A DNA stretch of 64,000 bases from Shimia sp. R9_2. Lineage in GTDB: Bacteria; Pseudomonadota; Alphaproteobacteria; Rhodobacterales; Rhodobacteraceae. Below the pieces are notes generated by a model. It was not told the origin of the DNA and did not search any database. It saw only the letters and a program-made list of their open reading frames with translations. Below are positions 18,024 through 26,962 of the stretch, piece after piece. A program made the translations under genes and the position numbers. The stretch covers positions 62,001 through 126,000 of the forward strand of contig NZ_JAGHRO010000006.1 of assembly GCF_017743735.1 (NCBI RefSeq). The letters are read 5' to 3'. The first letter of the stretch is position 1. Each line of letters starts with the position of its first letter.

Positions 18024-19076
18024 TCAAGCGCCGCGATAGAGATCAAACGCCTTGCGCATCGCCGTTGGCAGATCCCCCGGGTCAAATTCCTCAGCGTCCA
18101 CAAAATGCCCGGTGACCGGCTTGCGATCCATCGGCACCAGCGCGCTGCAGACCGTCAGGCGCAGATGGAAATGGGTAAACGTGTGCCGCGCTTCGGCGTT
18201 GAGCGTTTTCCATTCCGCTTTGATCGGGGCTTCATGGGCCGGGGCCGCCGTCTCCTGCCACTCAGATCCGGGCCAACCGAGCATCCCGCCCAGCAACCCG
18301 CTGTCGGGTCGGCGCTCGAGCAGGAAAGCCCCGTCCACCCGGCGCGCGATATAGACCACGCCATGGCGTATGGGTTTGGGCTTCTTCGGTGTTTTCTTTG
18401 GCAGCTCTGCCGCAGTACCCGCCTTTTGTGCTTGACAGGGGGCGCGCCACGGGCAGATGCCACAGGCGGGGTTGCGCGGGCTGCAAATTGTCGCGCCCAG
18501 ATCCATCACCGCCTGCGCATAGTCGCCGGGGCGCTCCTGTGGTGTTAGACGCTCGGCCAGTTCCGTCAGCTCCGGTTTGGCGGCGGGCAGCGGGGTGTGC
18601 ACATCAAACAGCCTGGCCATCACCCGCTCCACATTGCCGTCGACCACTGTGGCAGGTTGATCAAAGGCGATCGAGGCCACAGCCCCTGCGGTGTAAGGCC
18701 CGACACCGGGTAATTTCAAAAGCGCCTCGACCGTATCGGGGAACGCGCCACCCAATTCAGAGCTCACAAAGCGTGCGCATTTCAGCAGGTTGCGCGCGCG
18801 TGCGTAGTAGCCAAGCCCCGCCCATTCCGCCATGACGTCTTCATCCGCCGCCGCAGCCAGATCGTTGACCGTCGGCCAGCGCGCGGTAAACCGCTCAAAA
18901 TAGTCCTTCACGGCGGCAACGGTTGTCTGTTGCAGCATAATTTCGGACATCCAGACACGATAGGGATCAGGTTTTATGCCCGTTTTGCGCTCTGCCGGGC
19001 CAATCCGCCACGGCATCTTGCGCGCATTGTGGTCATACCAAGCCAGGAGGTCGGAGCTTTGGGGCAAATCACGCAA
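18024..19076 (-). CDS. mutY: A/G-specific adenine DNA glycosylase MutY
   Basis: Removes adenine mispaired with 8-oxoguanine. 350 aa, GTG start. The glycosylase domain has WMSEIMLQQTTV (catalytic Glu45), the helix-hairpin-helix LPGVGPYTAGAVASIAF (122-138) and catalytic Asp146 in VVDGNVERV. The 4Fe-4S loop CSPRNPACGICPWRAPC has the C-X6-C-X2-C-X5-C spacing (Cys198, 205, 208, 214). The C-terminal third is the NUDIX-like domain that recognises oxoG (VYIARRVDGAFLLERRPDSG). Divergent from dciA, and part of the rnhB-ccrM-mutY-dciA-dsbA neighbourhood. Confidence 0.95.
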   Translation of the reverse strand: MRDLPQSSDLLAWYDHNARKMPWRIGPAERKTGIKPDPYRVWMSEIMLQQTTVAAVKDYFERFTARWPTVNDLAAAADEDVMAEWAGLGYYARARNLLKCARFVSSELGGAFPDTVEALLKLPGVGPYTAGAVASIAFDQPATVVDGNVERVMARLFDVHTPLPAAKPELTELAERLTPQERPGDYAQAVMDLGATICSPRNPACGICPWRAPCQAQKAGTAAELPKKTPKKPKPIRHGVVYIARRVDGAFLLERRPDSGLLGGMLGWPGSEWQETAAPAHEAPIKAEWKTLNAEARHTFTHFHLRLTVCSALVPMDRKPVTGHFVDAEEFDPGDLPTAMRKAFDLYRGA

Positions 19077-19162
19077 GTTTTATCCTCGCCTAGAGTCGGT
19101 TTCGCTGGCACAGCTGGGTCGGGCCACTAAAATAGCTCTCGACCAGAGGATGCAAGATCAAC

Positions 19163-19678
19163 ATGCGCCGTACCACGACCAAAGGGTTCAAACGCACCTC
19201 CTCGCTCCTGCGGGATCGCATTCGCAAAGCCAGCGAAAGCAAGGGGTTTTCGGAGACCCGCGTGCTCACCCATTGGGCAGAGATCGTGGGGCAGGATATC
19301 GCGCGCATTTGTCGGCCCGTGGATGTGAAATACGGCCGCAAAGGCTTTGGCGCGACGCTCACGGTGCTCACCACCGGAGCCAATGCGCCCATGCTGGAAA
19401 TGCAGAAAGAGACTTTGCGCAACCGCGTGAATGCCGCCTACGGCTACAACGCCATTGCCCATCTGCGCATCACCCAGACCGCCCCCACTGGCTTTGCCGA
19501 AGGTCAGGTGCAATTCTCGACCCCGCCCAAAAAAGAGGCGGCCAAACCCGATCCCGCCACCCAGCAAGAGGCCGCTCAGGTCGCAGCCCCGGTGCAGAAC
19601 AATGAACTGCGGCAAGCGCTTGAACAGCTTGCCGGCAACGTGCTTATGAAAAATAAAAATGCTAAGAAAGGTTTCTAA
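19163..19678 (+). CDS. dciA: DUF721/DciA-family protein, replicative helicase loader
   Basis: A 171-aa protein with the DUF721 fold: an N-terminal basic part (RRTTTKGFKRTSSLL), WAEIVGQDIARICRPVDVKY, LTVLTTGANAPMLEMQKE and LRNRVNAAYGYNAIAHLRI. DUF721 proteins have been identified as DciA, the ancestral loader of the DnaB helicase. The C-terminal 60 residues are Pro/Ala/Gln-rich and probably disordered. AGAGG lies upstream of the ATG. The dsbA-like gene begins at the base after the stop codon, so they form an operon. Confidence 0.85.
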   Translation: MRRTTTKGFKRTSSLLRDRIRKASESKGFSETRVLTHWAEIVGQDIARICRPVDVKYGRKGFGATLTVLTTGANAPMLEMQKETLRNRVNAAYGYNAIAHLRITQTAPTGFAEGQVQFSTPPKKEAAKPDPATQQEAAQVAAPVQNNELRQALEQLAGNVLMKNKNAKKGF

Positions 19679-20362
19679 ATGAACCGTTTTGTTCCCCTTA
19701 TCGCCGCTGCAGCCATGGCTGTTGCAGGCGGGGCCTACTGGATGACTGCGGGCCAGCCGACGACCACCGCCGTCTCCACCATTCTGCCTGCGGTGTCCAA
19801 CATCCAGACGGTCTCCTCTGAAAATGCGGAGTCCTCTGAGATCGTGGAAATGGCGATTGGTGCCGAAGACGCCCCGATCACCATCATCGAATATGCATCC
19901 TTCACCTGCCCGCACTGTGCGAGCTTCCATGAGAACGTCTTCAAAGACCTCAAAGTGGACTACATCGACACCGGCAAGGTGAAGTTCATCTTCCGCGATG
20001 TCTACTTTGACCGCTACGGTCTCTGGGCATCCATGGTGGCACGCTGCGGTGGTCAGGAGCGTTTCTTCGGTATGACCGACATCCTGATGGAAACCCAGCG
20101 CGAATGGACAAGCTCCGGTGATCCGGTGGCCATCGCGGATGCGCTGCGCAAAACCGGTCGCCTTGCAGGGCTGGAAGACGACACGCTTCAGGCCTGCCTG
20201 CAGGACGAAGACAAAGCCAAGGCGCTTGTGGCTTGGTTCCAGGAAAATGCAGCGGCGGACAATGTTCAGGCAACGCCAACGCTCATCATTGATGGCGAAC
20301 AGCATTCCAACATGAACTACGCAGACCTGCGCGAGATTCTGGACGGCAAGCTGGGCGAATAA
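19679..20362 (+). CDS. DsbA-like thiol:disulfide oxidoreductase
   Basis: A 227-aa envelope protein. A hydrophobic N-terminal segment (FVPLIAAAAMAVAGGAYWM) acts as signal peptide or anchor, and a flexible linker precedes a DsbA/thioredoxin fold with the active site FTCPHCASFHENVF (Cys77 and Cys80). Later blocks (KVKFIFRDVYFDRYGLWAS, NVQATPTLIIDGE with the cis-Pro TPT) fit the family. The start codon follows immediately after the dciA stop; GAAAGG at the end of dciA serves as the ribosome-binding site. Confidence 0.9.
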   Translation: MNRFVPLIAAAAMAVAGGAYWMTAGQPTTTAVSTILPAVSNIQTVSSENAESSEIVEMAIGAEDAPITIIEYASFTCPHCASFHENVFKDLKVDYIDTGKVKFIFRDVYFDRYGLWASMVARCGGQERFFGMTDILMETQREWTSSGDPVAIADALRKTGRLAGLEDDTLQACLQDEDKAKALVAWFQENAAADNVQATPTLIIDGEQHSNMNYADLREILDGKLGE

Positions 20363-20376
20363 GCCTTCTTGCTCAA

Positions 20377-20403
20377 GCCTGAGCGTTCTAGGATCGCTCA
20401 GGC
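20377..20403. terminator. Hairpin at the convergent dsbA-like/lpxK junction
   Basis: GCCTGAGCG (20377-20385) and CGCTCAGGC (20395-20403) form a 9-base perfect stem spanning the lpxK stop codon. There is no T-tract on either strand, so termination here is only possible, not clear. Confidence 0.4.
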
Positions 20404-21398
20404 ACGCCAATCCGGGCCAAGAGTTTTTCAATCGGTTGCCAATCCGAAATGGCCAGTCGCACGGGCAATGTCAGCACCTGCGCCCGCATCTCCATTGGCA
20501 AACGCACCGCATCCTTTTCCGTCGTGACCAACTGCGCCCCAAGCGCGCGGGCCTCTGATGTGAGGCGGGTCAACAGCGACGGTGGCAGCGCCTGATGATC
20601 ATCCAGCGCTTCCGTGCGCACCAGAGTCGCGCCAAGCCCTCGCAGAGTGTCAAAAAACTTCTCCGGATGCCCAATTCCGGCAAAGGCCAGAAACGGGGTT
20701 TCCCGCCAGTCCATGCCGGTCGGCAACGGCTCCAAAGCGCCTGTCAGGTGGGGGAGGGAGACCGCTTGTCCCCAGCGCGCTGCAAACTGTGCCTGCGCCT
20801 GCTCGGAGCCGATCGACAGCAGCACATCGGCCCGCGCCAGACCTGTCGCGATGGGTTCACGCAAGGGGCCTGCGGGAATACAGCGCCCGTTGCCAAAGCC
20901 GCGCGCCGCATCCACCACGATGATGCTGGCGTCTTTTTGCACTGTCGGGTTCTGAAAACCGTCATCCAGCAGGATCACATCAGCCCCCGCCGCCTCTGCA
21001 GCAGCCACGCCTTTGGCGCGATCCTTGGCCACCCAGGTTGGGGCAAAGGCCGCCAGCAAGAGCGGCTCATCGCCGGTCTGCGCAGCGCGGTGGGCGCGTT
21101 CATCAACCTGCACAGGCCCTTCCAGCGCGCCGCCGTATCCACGCGAGACCACATGCGGTGTGTTCCCGCGTGCCTGCAGATATTGCACCAAGGCGATGGC
21201 GGTGGGGGTCTTGCCCGTACCCCCGGCGTTGAGGTTGCCGACACAGATCACCGGCACATTGGCTTTATGGCCGTCAGAGCTTTGCCGGATGCGCTTTCGC
21301 GTCGCAGAGGCGTAAAGCGCGCCCAGAGGTGCGAGCAGATGCGCCTGCCAGCCGGGTTTGTCCGGAGCGTTGGACCAGAACTTTGGCTCTTTCATCAA
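20388..21398 (-). CDS. lpxK: Tetraacyldisaccharide 4'-kinase LpxK
   Basis: Phosphorylates the 4' position of the lipid A disaccharide at the inner membrane. 336 aa, family length. P-loop [17 protein letters not shown] near residues 52-68, and [16 protein letters not shown] with the conserved DDGFQ. The N-terminal [22 protein letters not shown] is the membrane-associated helix. The start overlaps the waaA stop by 4 bases, so the two are translationally coupled. Lipid A and KDO steps are thus encoded together. Confidence 0.95.
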   Translation of the reverse strand: MMKEPKFWSNAPDKPGWQAHLLAPLGALYASATRKRIRQSSDGHKANVPVICVGNLNAGGTGKTPTAIALVQYLQARGNTPHVVSRGYGGALEGPVQVDERAHRAAQTGDEPLLLAAFAPTWVAKDRAKGVAAAEAAGADVILLDDGFQNPTVQKDASIIVVDAARGFGNGRCIPAGPLREPIATGLARADVLLSIGSEQAQAQFAARWGQAVSLPHLTGALEPLPTGMDWRETPFLAFAGIGHPEKFFDTLRGLGATLVRTEALDDHQALPPSLLTRLTSEARALGAQLVTTEKDAVRLPMEMRAQVLTLPVRLAISDWQPIEKLLARIGVPERS

Positions 21399-22606
21399 AC
21401 GGCCTCTTGCTGATCCAAAAGCGCATGTGCGTGCTCAATCACCATATCGGAAACCGCGGCACTGTCAGAAACAACCTGCCAGCCCGCATGGGCCATCGCC
21501 GCCGCCTGATCGGGCGCGGCCAGAAACATCAGCGCGGCGGTCAGGCTTTCAGCGTCTTTCACGATACGCGCCGCGCCCACGTTGGCCAGCCGTGTGTAGC
21601 TGTTCAGATAGCGCCGAACCGACGGTCCATAGAGGATTGCACTGCCCAGTGCCGCGGGTTCAAGCGGATCACGCCCGCCAGCTCCGGCAACCAGCGAAGA
21701 GCCCACCAGGCTGACTGGGGCAAGCCGGTACCAAAGGCCCAGCTCATCAGGCGTTTGAGCAAACAGCACCTGCGTATCTTCGCCGGGAAAATCCCCGGCC
21801 TCCCAATCGGCAACTCGCCACCCGTCTTCCTGAATGGTCCGGTGCATATCAGGGGCATCTTCTGCGTTGTCGGGGACAACCACCAGCAATGTGCGAAACG
21901 ACAGCCGCAGCATCTGGCGATAGGCGTTGAGCACCAGCGGCAGCTCTTTGGGCTGCAGTCGCGCGGCCAGCCAGACCGGGCGGCCGGAAAGCGATGCGCG
22001 CAGCTCCTCCAGATCACTGTCCTGAACCGGCAAGGCCTGCGCCTCTTCCATCAGCTCACCACTCAGCGTGATCTCTGCCGTTTCTGGCAGCAGTTTCTTA
22101 AACCGGCTCCGCGCGTCTTTGCCTTGCGCGAAGATCTTGGTGAACCGCATCAGGGTCGCGCGGGTCGGCTCCGGCCCCCAGCGGCGTTTCTGGTCAATCT
22201 TGGTGCGGTTGGCCTCCAGCAGCACCGAAGGGATATTCCGCTCAAACACCGCATCAATCAGCGCGGGGCGCAGCTCCGGCCCCAGCCAAAGGCACAGATC
22301 AGGCTGCCAATGGGTCAGAAAAGCTTTGATATCGTTGGGGTTCTCTGAGGGGCAGCTTTGCCAGATCGCCTCGTCCGGCAACCCTTGGGGCGGCTTGCTC
22401 TGAGGTGTCGTGATCAGAAACGCGCTCGCCCCACGCTGCCGGGTCAGGCGCTGACCAAGCTTTGCGAGGGTCCGCACCCGTTTTGGATCCGCACAGTGCA
22501 GCCAAACCAGCTCACCCGCCGGTCGTGGCGTGGTGATGGCAGCCAGCTGTGGCGGTTGGCGGCGCGCAAACGCAAGATATGTCGTCAGACCAAGCGAGCG
22601 CGGCAT
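21395..22606 (-). CDS. waaA: 3-deoxy-D-manno-octulosonic acid (KDO) transferase
   Basis: Adds KDO to lipid IVA. 403 aa from ATG 22606, where GGATAA precedes the start; a longer frame to 22699 would overlap the preceding gene. Sequence features of GT30 enzymes are visible: the N-terminal membrane-proximal helix ([12 protein letters not shown]), [39 protein letters not shown], and near the C-terminus [28 protein letters not shown], the conserved GGHN-P-EP-A-like loop. It lies between DUF4170 and lpxK in one operon. Confidence 0.92.
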   Translation of the reverse strand: MPRSLGLTTYLAFARRQPPQLAAITTPRPAGELVWLHCADPKRVRTLAKLGQRLTRQRGASAFLITTPQSKPPQGLPDEAIWQSCPSENPNDIKAFLTHWQPDLCLWLGPELRPALIDAVFERNIPSVLLEANRTKIDQKRRWGPEPTRATLMRFTKIFAQGKDARSRFKKLLPETAEITLSGELMEEAQALPVQDSDLEELRASLSGRPVWLAARLQPKELPLVLNAYRQMLRLSFRTLLVVVPDNAEDAPDMHRTIQEDGWRVADWEAGDFPGEDTQVLFAQTPDELGLWYRLAPVSLVGSSLVAGAGGRDPLEPAALGSAILYGPSVRRYLNSYTRLANVGAARIVKDAESLTAALMFLAAPDQAAAMAHAGWQVVSDSAAVSDMVIEHAHALLDQQEAV

Positions 22607-22613
22607 GCCAGTT

Positions 22614-22856
22614 TTATCCGAGTTCTTCCGTGGAGGAGGCTTCGGCACCTTCATCACGCAGGCGGTGCAAATGGGCGATGAAATACCGCATATGCGCATT
22701 GTCTACGGTGCGCTGTGCTTCGGCTTTCCACGCGTCATAGGCGCTTTCATAGTTCGGAAAGATGCCCACAACGTGAATGTCGTCCACGTCTTTGAATGCG
22801 GTTTTTGTGGGGTCGATCAGCTCGCCGCCAAAGACGAGGTGCAGTCGTTGTGCCAT
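22614..22856 (-). CDS. DUF4170-like protein
   Basis: An 80-aa soluble protein (LHLVFGGELIDPTKTAFKD, VGIFPNYESAYDAWKAEAQ, RYFIAHLHRLRDE). This matches the small DUF4170 family, which accompanies waaA and lpxK in many alphaproteobacteria; its biochemical role is not known to me. The stop codon is 7 bases ahead of the waaA start, consistent with one operon. No signal peptide or membrane segment. Confidence 0.75.
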   Translation of the reverse strand: MAQRLHLVFGGELIDPTKTAFKDVDDIHVVGIFPNYESAYDAWKAEAQRTVDNAHMRYFIAHLHRLRDEGAEASSTEELG

Positions 22857-22981
22857 GGGCCACTCCTTTGTGGTGCGGATTTGCGCGCAACCTAAGCCGC
22901 TTACGTCGCGGTCTCAAGAGGGCAGGTTATAGAGAAATAGGCGGAATTTTTCCCGTTTCCCAAAGGTTTTTGCGGTTTTGC

Positions 22982-23773
22982 CTATTGCGGCGCATGGGTT
23001 GGGGCCAGAGCCGCACAAATCTTGGGCTGCAGGGTGGCATTGCCCGCCACAACGCCGGCAAGCCGGGGATCGGGATTGTTGAACATCAGGGGATTTCCGT
23101 GCCGGTCAGAGCTCGCCGCACCGGCTTCACGCAAGATCAGATCGCCAGCGGCAATGTCCCATTCCCATGTCGGGCGCAGGGTCAGCATGGCGTCAAACCG
23201 GCCCTGTGCCACCAGCGCCATGCGATAGGCCAGCGAGGGGCGATAGCCGCGATTGAATTCCGGAGGCGCGTCTCTCCACAGCGCCGCCTCCATCGCGGGC
23301 CGGGCCGCCAGAACCTTGGCTCCGGCGAGCTCTCCGGTGGTGGCCGCTTGGATCGGTTCGCCGTTCAGTGTCGCACCTTGGCCCTTTTCCGCGACATAAA
23401 GCCGGTCCCGCCGCGGCAGATAGACCACCGCTGCGGTCACTTCGCCCTGTTCCGCAATCGCAAGCGAATGCGCCCAGGTGTTGGACCCTTCAATAAAGCT
23501 GCGCGTGCCATCAATCGGGTCGATGATAAAAACCCGCGCGTCCTGCACCCGGTTGCCTTCATCAAGTGACTCTTCGCTCAACCAGCCATAGTCGGGCCGC
23601 GCCCCGCGCAGCTCCCGCTCCAGCATGTCGTTCACCGCCAGATCGGCCTCGGTCACAGGGCCAGCGCCCTCCGGCTTATGCCAGGTCTTTGCGTTTTGCC
23701 CGTCATAGCGCTTGGCAATCTCACCTGCCTCCAGCGCCGCGTCGATCAGGAGCTGAAGATCAGGCGCCGGCAA
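22982..23773 (-). CDS. Inositol monophosphatase family phosphatase
   Basis: A 263-aa lithium-sensitive-type phosphatase. Motifs: GPVTEADLAVN, WLSEES (metal Glu), VFIIDPIDGTRSFI (metal Asp pair) and WEWDIAAGDLILREAGA near the C-terminus. The family includes inositol-1-phosphatase and 3'(2'),5'-bisphosphate nucleotidase (CysQ); which substrate applies is uncertain, CysQ-like activity being a reasonable guess. The gene overlaps the end of pmbA by 14 bases, and DUF4170, waaA and lpxK follow. Confidence 0.88.
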   Translation of the reverse strand: MPAPDLQLLIDAALEAGEIAKRYDGQNAKTWHKPEGAGPVTEADLAVNDMLERELRGARPDYGWLSEESLDEGNRVQDARVFIIDPIDGTRSFIEGSNTWAHSLAIAEQGEVTAAVVYLPRRDRLYVAEKGQGATLNGEPIQAATTGELAGAKVLAARPAMEAALWRDAPPEFNRGYRPSLAYRMALVAQGRFDAMLTLRPTWEWDIAAGDLILREAGAASSDRHGNPLMFNNPDPRLAGVVAGNATLQPKICAALAPTHAPQ

Positions 23774-25106
23774 GGGTCATCCCTTCCACCAGCAAGGAGG
23801 GCACCACACGCGACAGGTAGCCGCGCGCATCATTGGAAGGCACGATATGGCGCAGCATGTCATGCAGGTTCCCGGCGATGGTGCATTCATTCACCGCATA
23901 GGTGATCTCGCCGTTCTCAATCCAGAACCCAGCCGCCCCGCGTGAATAATCCCCGGTTGTCGGGTTGATGGTGGAGCCAATCAGCGATGTCACCAGCAGG
24001 CCGCGCCCCATGTCTTTGATCAGCGCCTCACGCGACTGCGCGCCTTGGGTCAGCGCCACATTCCAGCTGCTCGGGGAGGGCGGGCTTGAAACTCCGCGTG
24101 CGGCATTGCCGGTTGAGGCCATGCCCAGCTTGCGCGCATTGGCCAAATCAAGCGTCCAGCCGGTCAGCACGCCTTTGTCAACAATCGCACGTTTGGCGGT
24201 GGGCAGCCCTTCCGCATCAAACGGGCGCGAGCCAGAAACACGTGGGCGCAGCGGATCTTCGATCAGGGAAAGCGTTTCGGGCAGAACCTGCTGGCCTTGC
24301 TTTTCGCGCAGCCAGCTTGAGCCACGCGCCACCATGGCCCCGTTTGCTGCCGCCAGCAGATGCCCGACCAACGACGAGGAAATGCGCTCATCAAACAGCA
24401 CGGGAAAAGCCCCGGTTTCAGGTTTGCGCGCGTTCAGGCGGGCGATGGCGCGCTGTCCGGCTTCGGTGCCGATTTCTGAAGCGGAACGCAGATCGCTCTG
24501 AAAGATGCGCGAATCTCCGTCGTAGTCACGCTCCATGGCCTCGCCGGTCCCGGCAATCGCAGTGGTGTAAACCGCGCGGCTGCTGCGGTCATATCCGCCG
24601 GAAAACCCGTTGCTCGCCGCCAAATGCACGGTTGTGTGGCTATATCCGCCAGTGGAGGATTGCACCTGCGTCACGCCTTCGACCGCCATAGCCGCCGCTT
24701 CGGCTGCCAATGCATCTGCCTGCAGCGCATCAGGCGCGGGCTCGGCAGTGGGGTCACACAGCTCAAGTGCAGCAATATCAGGGTCGCGTACAAGCTGGTC
24801 CGCCGCTGCCAAGCCCACATAGGGATCCTCAGGCGCTTCTTTGGCCATGGCCACGGCCCGTTCTGCCATGGTTGCGATGCTTTCAGGGCGCGTGTCGGAA
24901 ATGGACACATTGGCCTGACGCTGCCCGATCAGCACACGCAGCCCGAGGTCCACCCCCTCAGAGCGCTCCGCCTGCTCAAGCTTGCCTTCGCGCACCTCGA
25001 TGGACACCGACGTTCCAGAGACCACCATCGCATCCGCCGCTTCCGAACCGGCTTTCTGCGCGGCCTCCAGCATCATTCCTGCAAGCGTTTCCGGTGTCTG
25101 CGACAT
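23760..25106 (-). CDS. pmbA: TldD/PmbA-family metalloprotease subunit PmbA
   Basis: A 448-aa protein of the PmbA/TldE side of the TldD/E protease, which degrades unfolded peptides and matures microcins in E. coli. Features include SIEVREGKLEQAERSEGVDLG and VLIGQRQANVSISD in the N-terminal half, and GNAARGVSSPPSPSSWNV with GLLVTSLIGSTINPTTGDYS in the C-terminal half. The HExxxH zinc motif of TldD is absent, as expected for the PmbA partner. First gene of the block that continues through lpxK. Confidence 0.9.
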   Translation of the reverse strand: MSQTPETLAGMMLEAAQKAGSEAADAMVVSGTSVSIEVREGKLEQAERSEGVDLGLRVLIGQRQANVSISDTRPESIATMAERAVAMAKEAPEDPYVGLAAADQLVRDPDIAALELCDPTAEPAPDALQADALAAEAAAMAVEGVTQVQSSTGGYSHTTVHLAASNGFSGGYDRSSRAVYTTAIAGTGEAMERDYDGDSRIFQSDLRSASEIGTEAGQRAIARLNARKPETGAFPVLFDERISSSLVGHLLAAANGAMVARGSSWLREKQGQQVLPETLSLIEDPLRPRVSGSRPFDAEGLPTAKRAIVDKGVLTGWTLDLANARKLGMASTGNAARGVSSPPSPSSWNVALTQGAQSREALIKDMGRGLLVTSLIGSTINPTTGDYSRGAAGFWIENGEITYAVNECTIAGNLHDMLRHIVPSNDARGYLSRVVPSLLVEGMTLAGA

Positions 25107-25178
25107 ATCCTGTGCCCCTTTTTGAGTTTGTTATCAGGTAGTCGCCCTGACGCAGCGACGCAAGCGCGTTGGCTTGGC

Positions 25179-25937
25179 TCAGTTGCGCCGCAAAACCTGG
25201 AACGCGGCAGAGGCCAGCCATCCTGCGGCAATCGCAATAGCCAATGACATGATCCCGTAAATCAAGGGTTGATTGCGCGACAAATCATAAAGCCAACGTT
25301 CCAGCCCCACCTTGTTCACGTTGATCACCGTCTCAAACTGAGACACCACTTTGCCATCCCTCGTCAGGAAAATGCGCGTGGGATAGTCGCCCTCCGTCAG
25401 GTTGGCGGGCATCTGGATTGAGGTGCGAAACAGGGTCTGCTGCTCGATTTCCACGGTGTTTTCGCGCAGCTGATACAGGCCTTCATCGGTACGGATACGG
25501 ATCACCGCTTCGCTGAAGCTTTGGGCGTCTTCTACTTCCATCGGCGCACCGACAGAGCGGATTGCACGCGGGATCGACACTTTGTGGCGCTGGTCTTCGA
25601 CGTTTGAAATCGCTTCCGTGAACGGCGCTGAGGTGGCCACCGCATAAAAGCTTGGGGCGGCGTCAATCTCCACCGCATCGGTGTTCACCCAGATGCCAAA
25701 CTTGCGCTCCTTGCGCCGCACGGTGAGTGGGCTGGATGGGCCGGACACGGCAATCACCACGTCCAGCGGCTCTTCCGGGATGGGGGCCTCGCGTTTCACC
25801 GCGCCAAACAGCAGGATCTCAGAGCCGTCAAAATTTGTGGTGATCGCCACCTGATCCTGGCTCAGGCCAAGCACCACTTCCTCAGCGCTCAACGTGCTGG
25901 CGGCAAGGGCAAAACAGAAAGAGAGTATCCGCAGCAT
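25179..25937 (-). CDS. TIGR02186-family membrane-anchored protein
   Basis: A 252-aa protein with a signal peptide (MLRILSFCFALAASTLSA), a large extracytoplasmic domain (VVLGLSQDQVAITTNFDGSEILLFGAVKRE, then LDVVIAVSGPSSPLTVRRKE), and a single C-terminal membrane segment (PLIYGIMSLAIAIAAGWLA). This is the architecture of the alphaproteobacterial TIGR02186 family. The ATG overlaps the stop of the TauE/SafE permease gene by one base (TGATG), and the longer open frame upstream is only an out-of-frame reading of the permease. It probably assists the permease, but the function is not known. Confidence 0.82.
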   Translation of the reverse strand: MLRILSFCFALAASTLSAEEVVLGLSQDQVAITTNFDGSEILLFGAVKREAPIPEEPLDVVIAVSGPSSPLTVRRKERKFGIWVNTDAVEIDAAPSFYAVATSAPFTEAISNVEDQRHKVSIPRAIRSVGAPMEVEDAQSFSEAVIRIRTDEGLYQLRENTVEIEQQTLFRTSIQMPANLTEGDYPTRIFLTRDGKVVSQFETVINVNKVGLERWLYDLSRNQPLIYGIMSLAIAIAAGWLASAAFQVLRRN

Positions 25938-26854
25938 CAGTGACCCTCCACCGCGCCAAGCGAAAAGAGCTCGCTGGGTTGCAGCAGCAGGTCCAGCGCC
26001 AGTTTGGCACAGACCATAATCACCAGAAGCGCCAGCAGAATGCGCAGCTGCTCTGCCTTCAGGTAGGTGCCAAGCCGCGTGCCAATCTGCGCGCCGATCA
26101 CACCGCCCACCAGCAACAGAACCGCCAGCGCGATGTCCACGGTGAAGTTGGTGGTGGCGTGCAAAAGCGTGGTGAAGCCGGTGACAAAGATGATCTGAAA
26201 CAGCGAGGTGCCCACAACCACTTTGGTCGGCATCCCCAGCAGATAGATCATCGCGGGCACCATGATGAACCCGCCGCCAACGCCCATGATGGCTGACAGG
26301 ATGCCCACCAGCACGCCCACCATCATCGGCGGGATCACAGAGATGTAGAGACCGGACACACGAAAGCGCATCTTCAGCGGCAGACCATGCACCCAATTGT
26401 GTTTCTTGCGTTTGGGTGGTCCCGCGTTCTTGCGTGATTTGCGGATCGCATTGAGGCTCTCGATAAACATCAGAGAGCCGATCACGCCCAGAAAGACCAC
26501 ATAGCAAAGCCGCACCAGCAAATCGACCTGGCCCTGCGACTTCAGATAGTTGAACACCACCACCCCAAGCGCGGCCCCTATGAGACCCCCGGACAGCAGC
26601 ACCGTGCCCATTTTGAGGTCCACGGTTTTTCGCTTCAGATGTGCCAGCACACCACTGAACGAGGAGGCCACAATCTGGTTCGCTTCCGTCGCAACCGCGA
26701 CGGCCGGCGGGATGCCGATGAAAAACAAAAGCGGCGTCATCAGAAATCCGCCGCCAACCCCGAACATCCCCGAAAGAATGCCCACCATGCCGCCCAGTCC
26801 AAGCAGCAGGAATGCGTTGACGGAAACTTCGGCGATGGGGAGGTAAATCTGCAT
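25937..26854 (-). CDS. Sulfite exporter TauE/SafE-family permease
   Basis: A 305-aa polytopic membrane protein. It shows the TauE/SafE internal repeat: GGMVGILSGMFGVGGGFLMTP near the N-terminus and VGILSAIMGVGGGFIMVPAMIYLLGMP in the middle, each ending a hydrophobic helix. The family exports sulfite or sulfonate-derived anions in several bacteria; the substrate here is unproven. It is translationally coupled to the TIGR02186 gene. Confidence 0.88.
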   Translation of the reverse strand: MQIYLPIAEVSVNAFLLLGLGGMVGILSGMFGVGGGFLMTPLLFFIGIPPAVAVATEANQIVASSFSGVLAHLKRKTVDLKMGTVLLSGGLIGAALGVVVFNYLKSQGQVDLLVRLCYVVFLGVIGSLMFIESLNAIRKSRKNAGPPKRKKHNWVHGLPLKMRFRVSGLYISVIPPMMVGVLVGILSAIMGVGGGFIMVPAMIYLLGMPTKVVVGTSLFQIIFVTGFTTLLHATTNFTVDIALAVLLLVGGVIGAQIGTRLGTYLKAEQLRILLALLVIMVCAKLALDLLLQPSELFSLGAVEGH

Positions 26855-26881
26855 AATTTTTGATAGCGCTACAGGGCTCTC

Positions 26882-26918
26882 AAAAGCAACCTGCCAGCGT
26901 CGATAAAACGCTGGCAGG
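26882..26918 (-). terminator. Terminator of the BMP-type ABC transporter operon
   Basis: An 11-base perfect stem (26890-26900 with 26908-26918) and a 7-base loop, followed on the minus strand by TTGCTTTTG. It lies 45 bases after the last permease stop and also precedes no promoter for the TauE gene that I can identify. Confidence 0.75.
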
Positions 26919-26962
26919 ACAGATCATTGACCGAAAACTGGACTTATCGTCCGGTTGCGGAT

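Noticed and set aside
25938..26507. 570-base upstream extension of the TIGR02186 reading frame
   Set aside because: It lies in another frame of the TauE/SafE permease gene; the signal peptide at the ATG 25937 and the TGATG overlap mark the true start.
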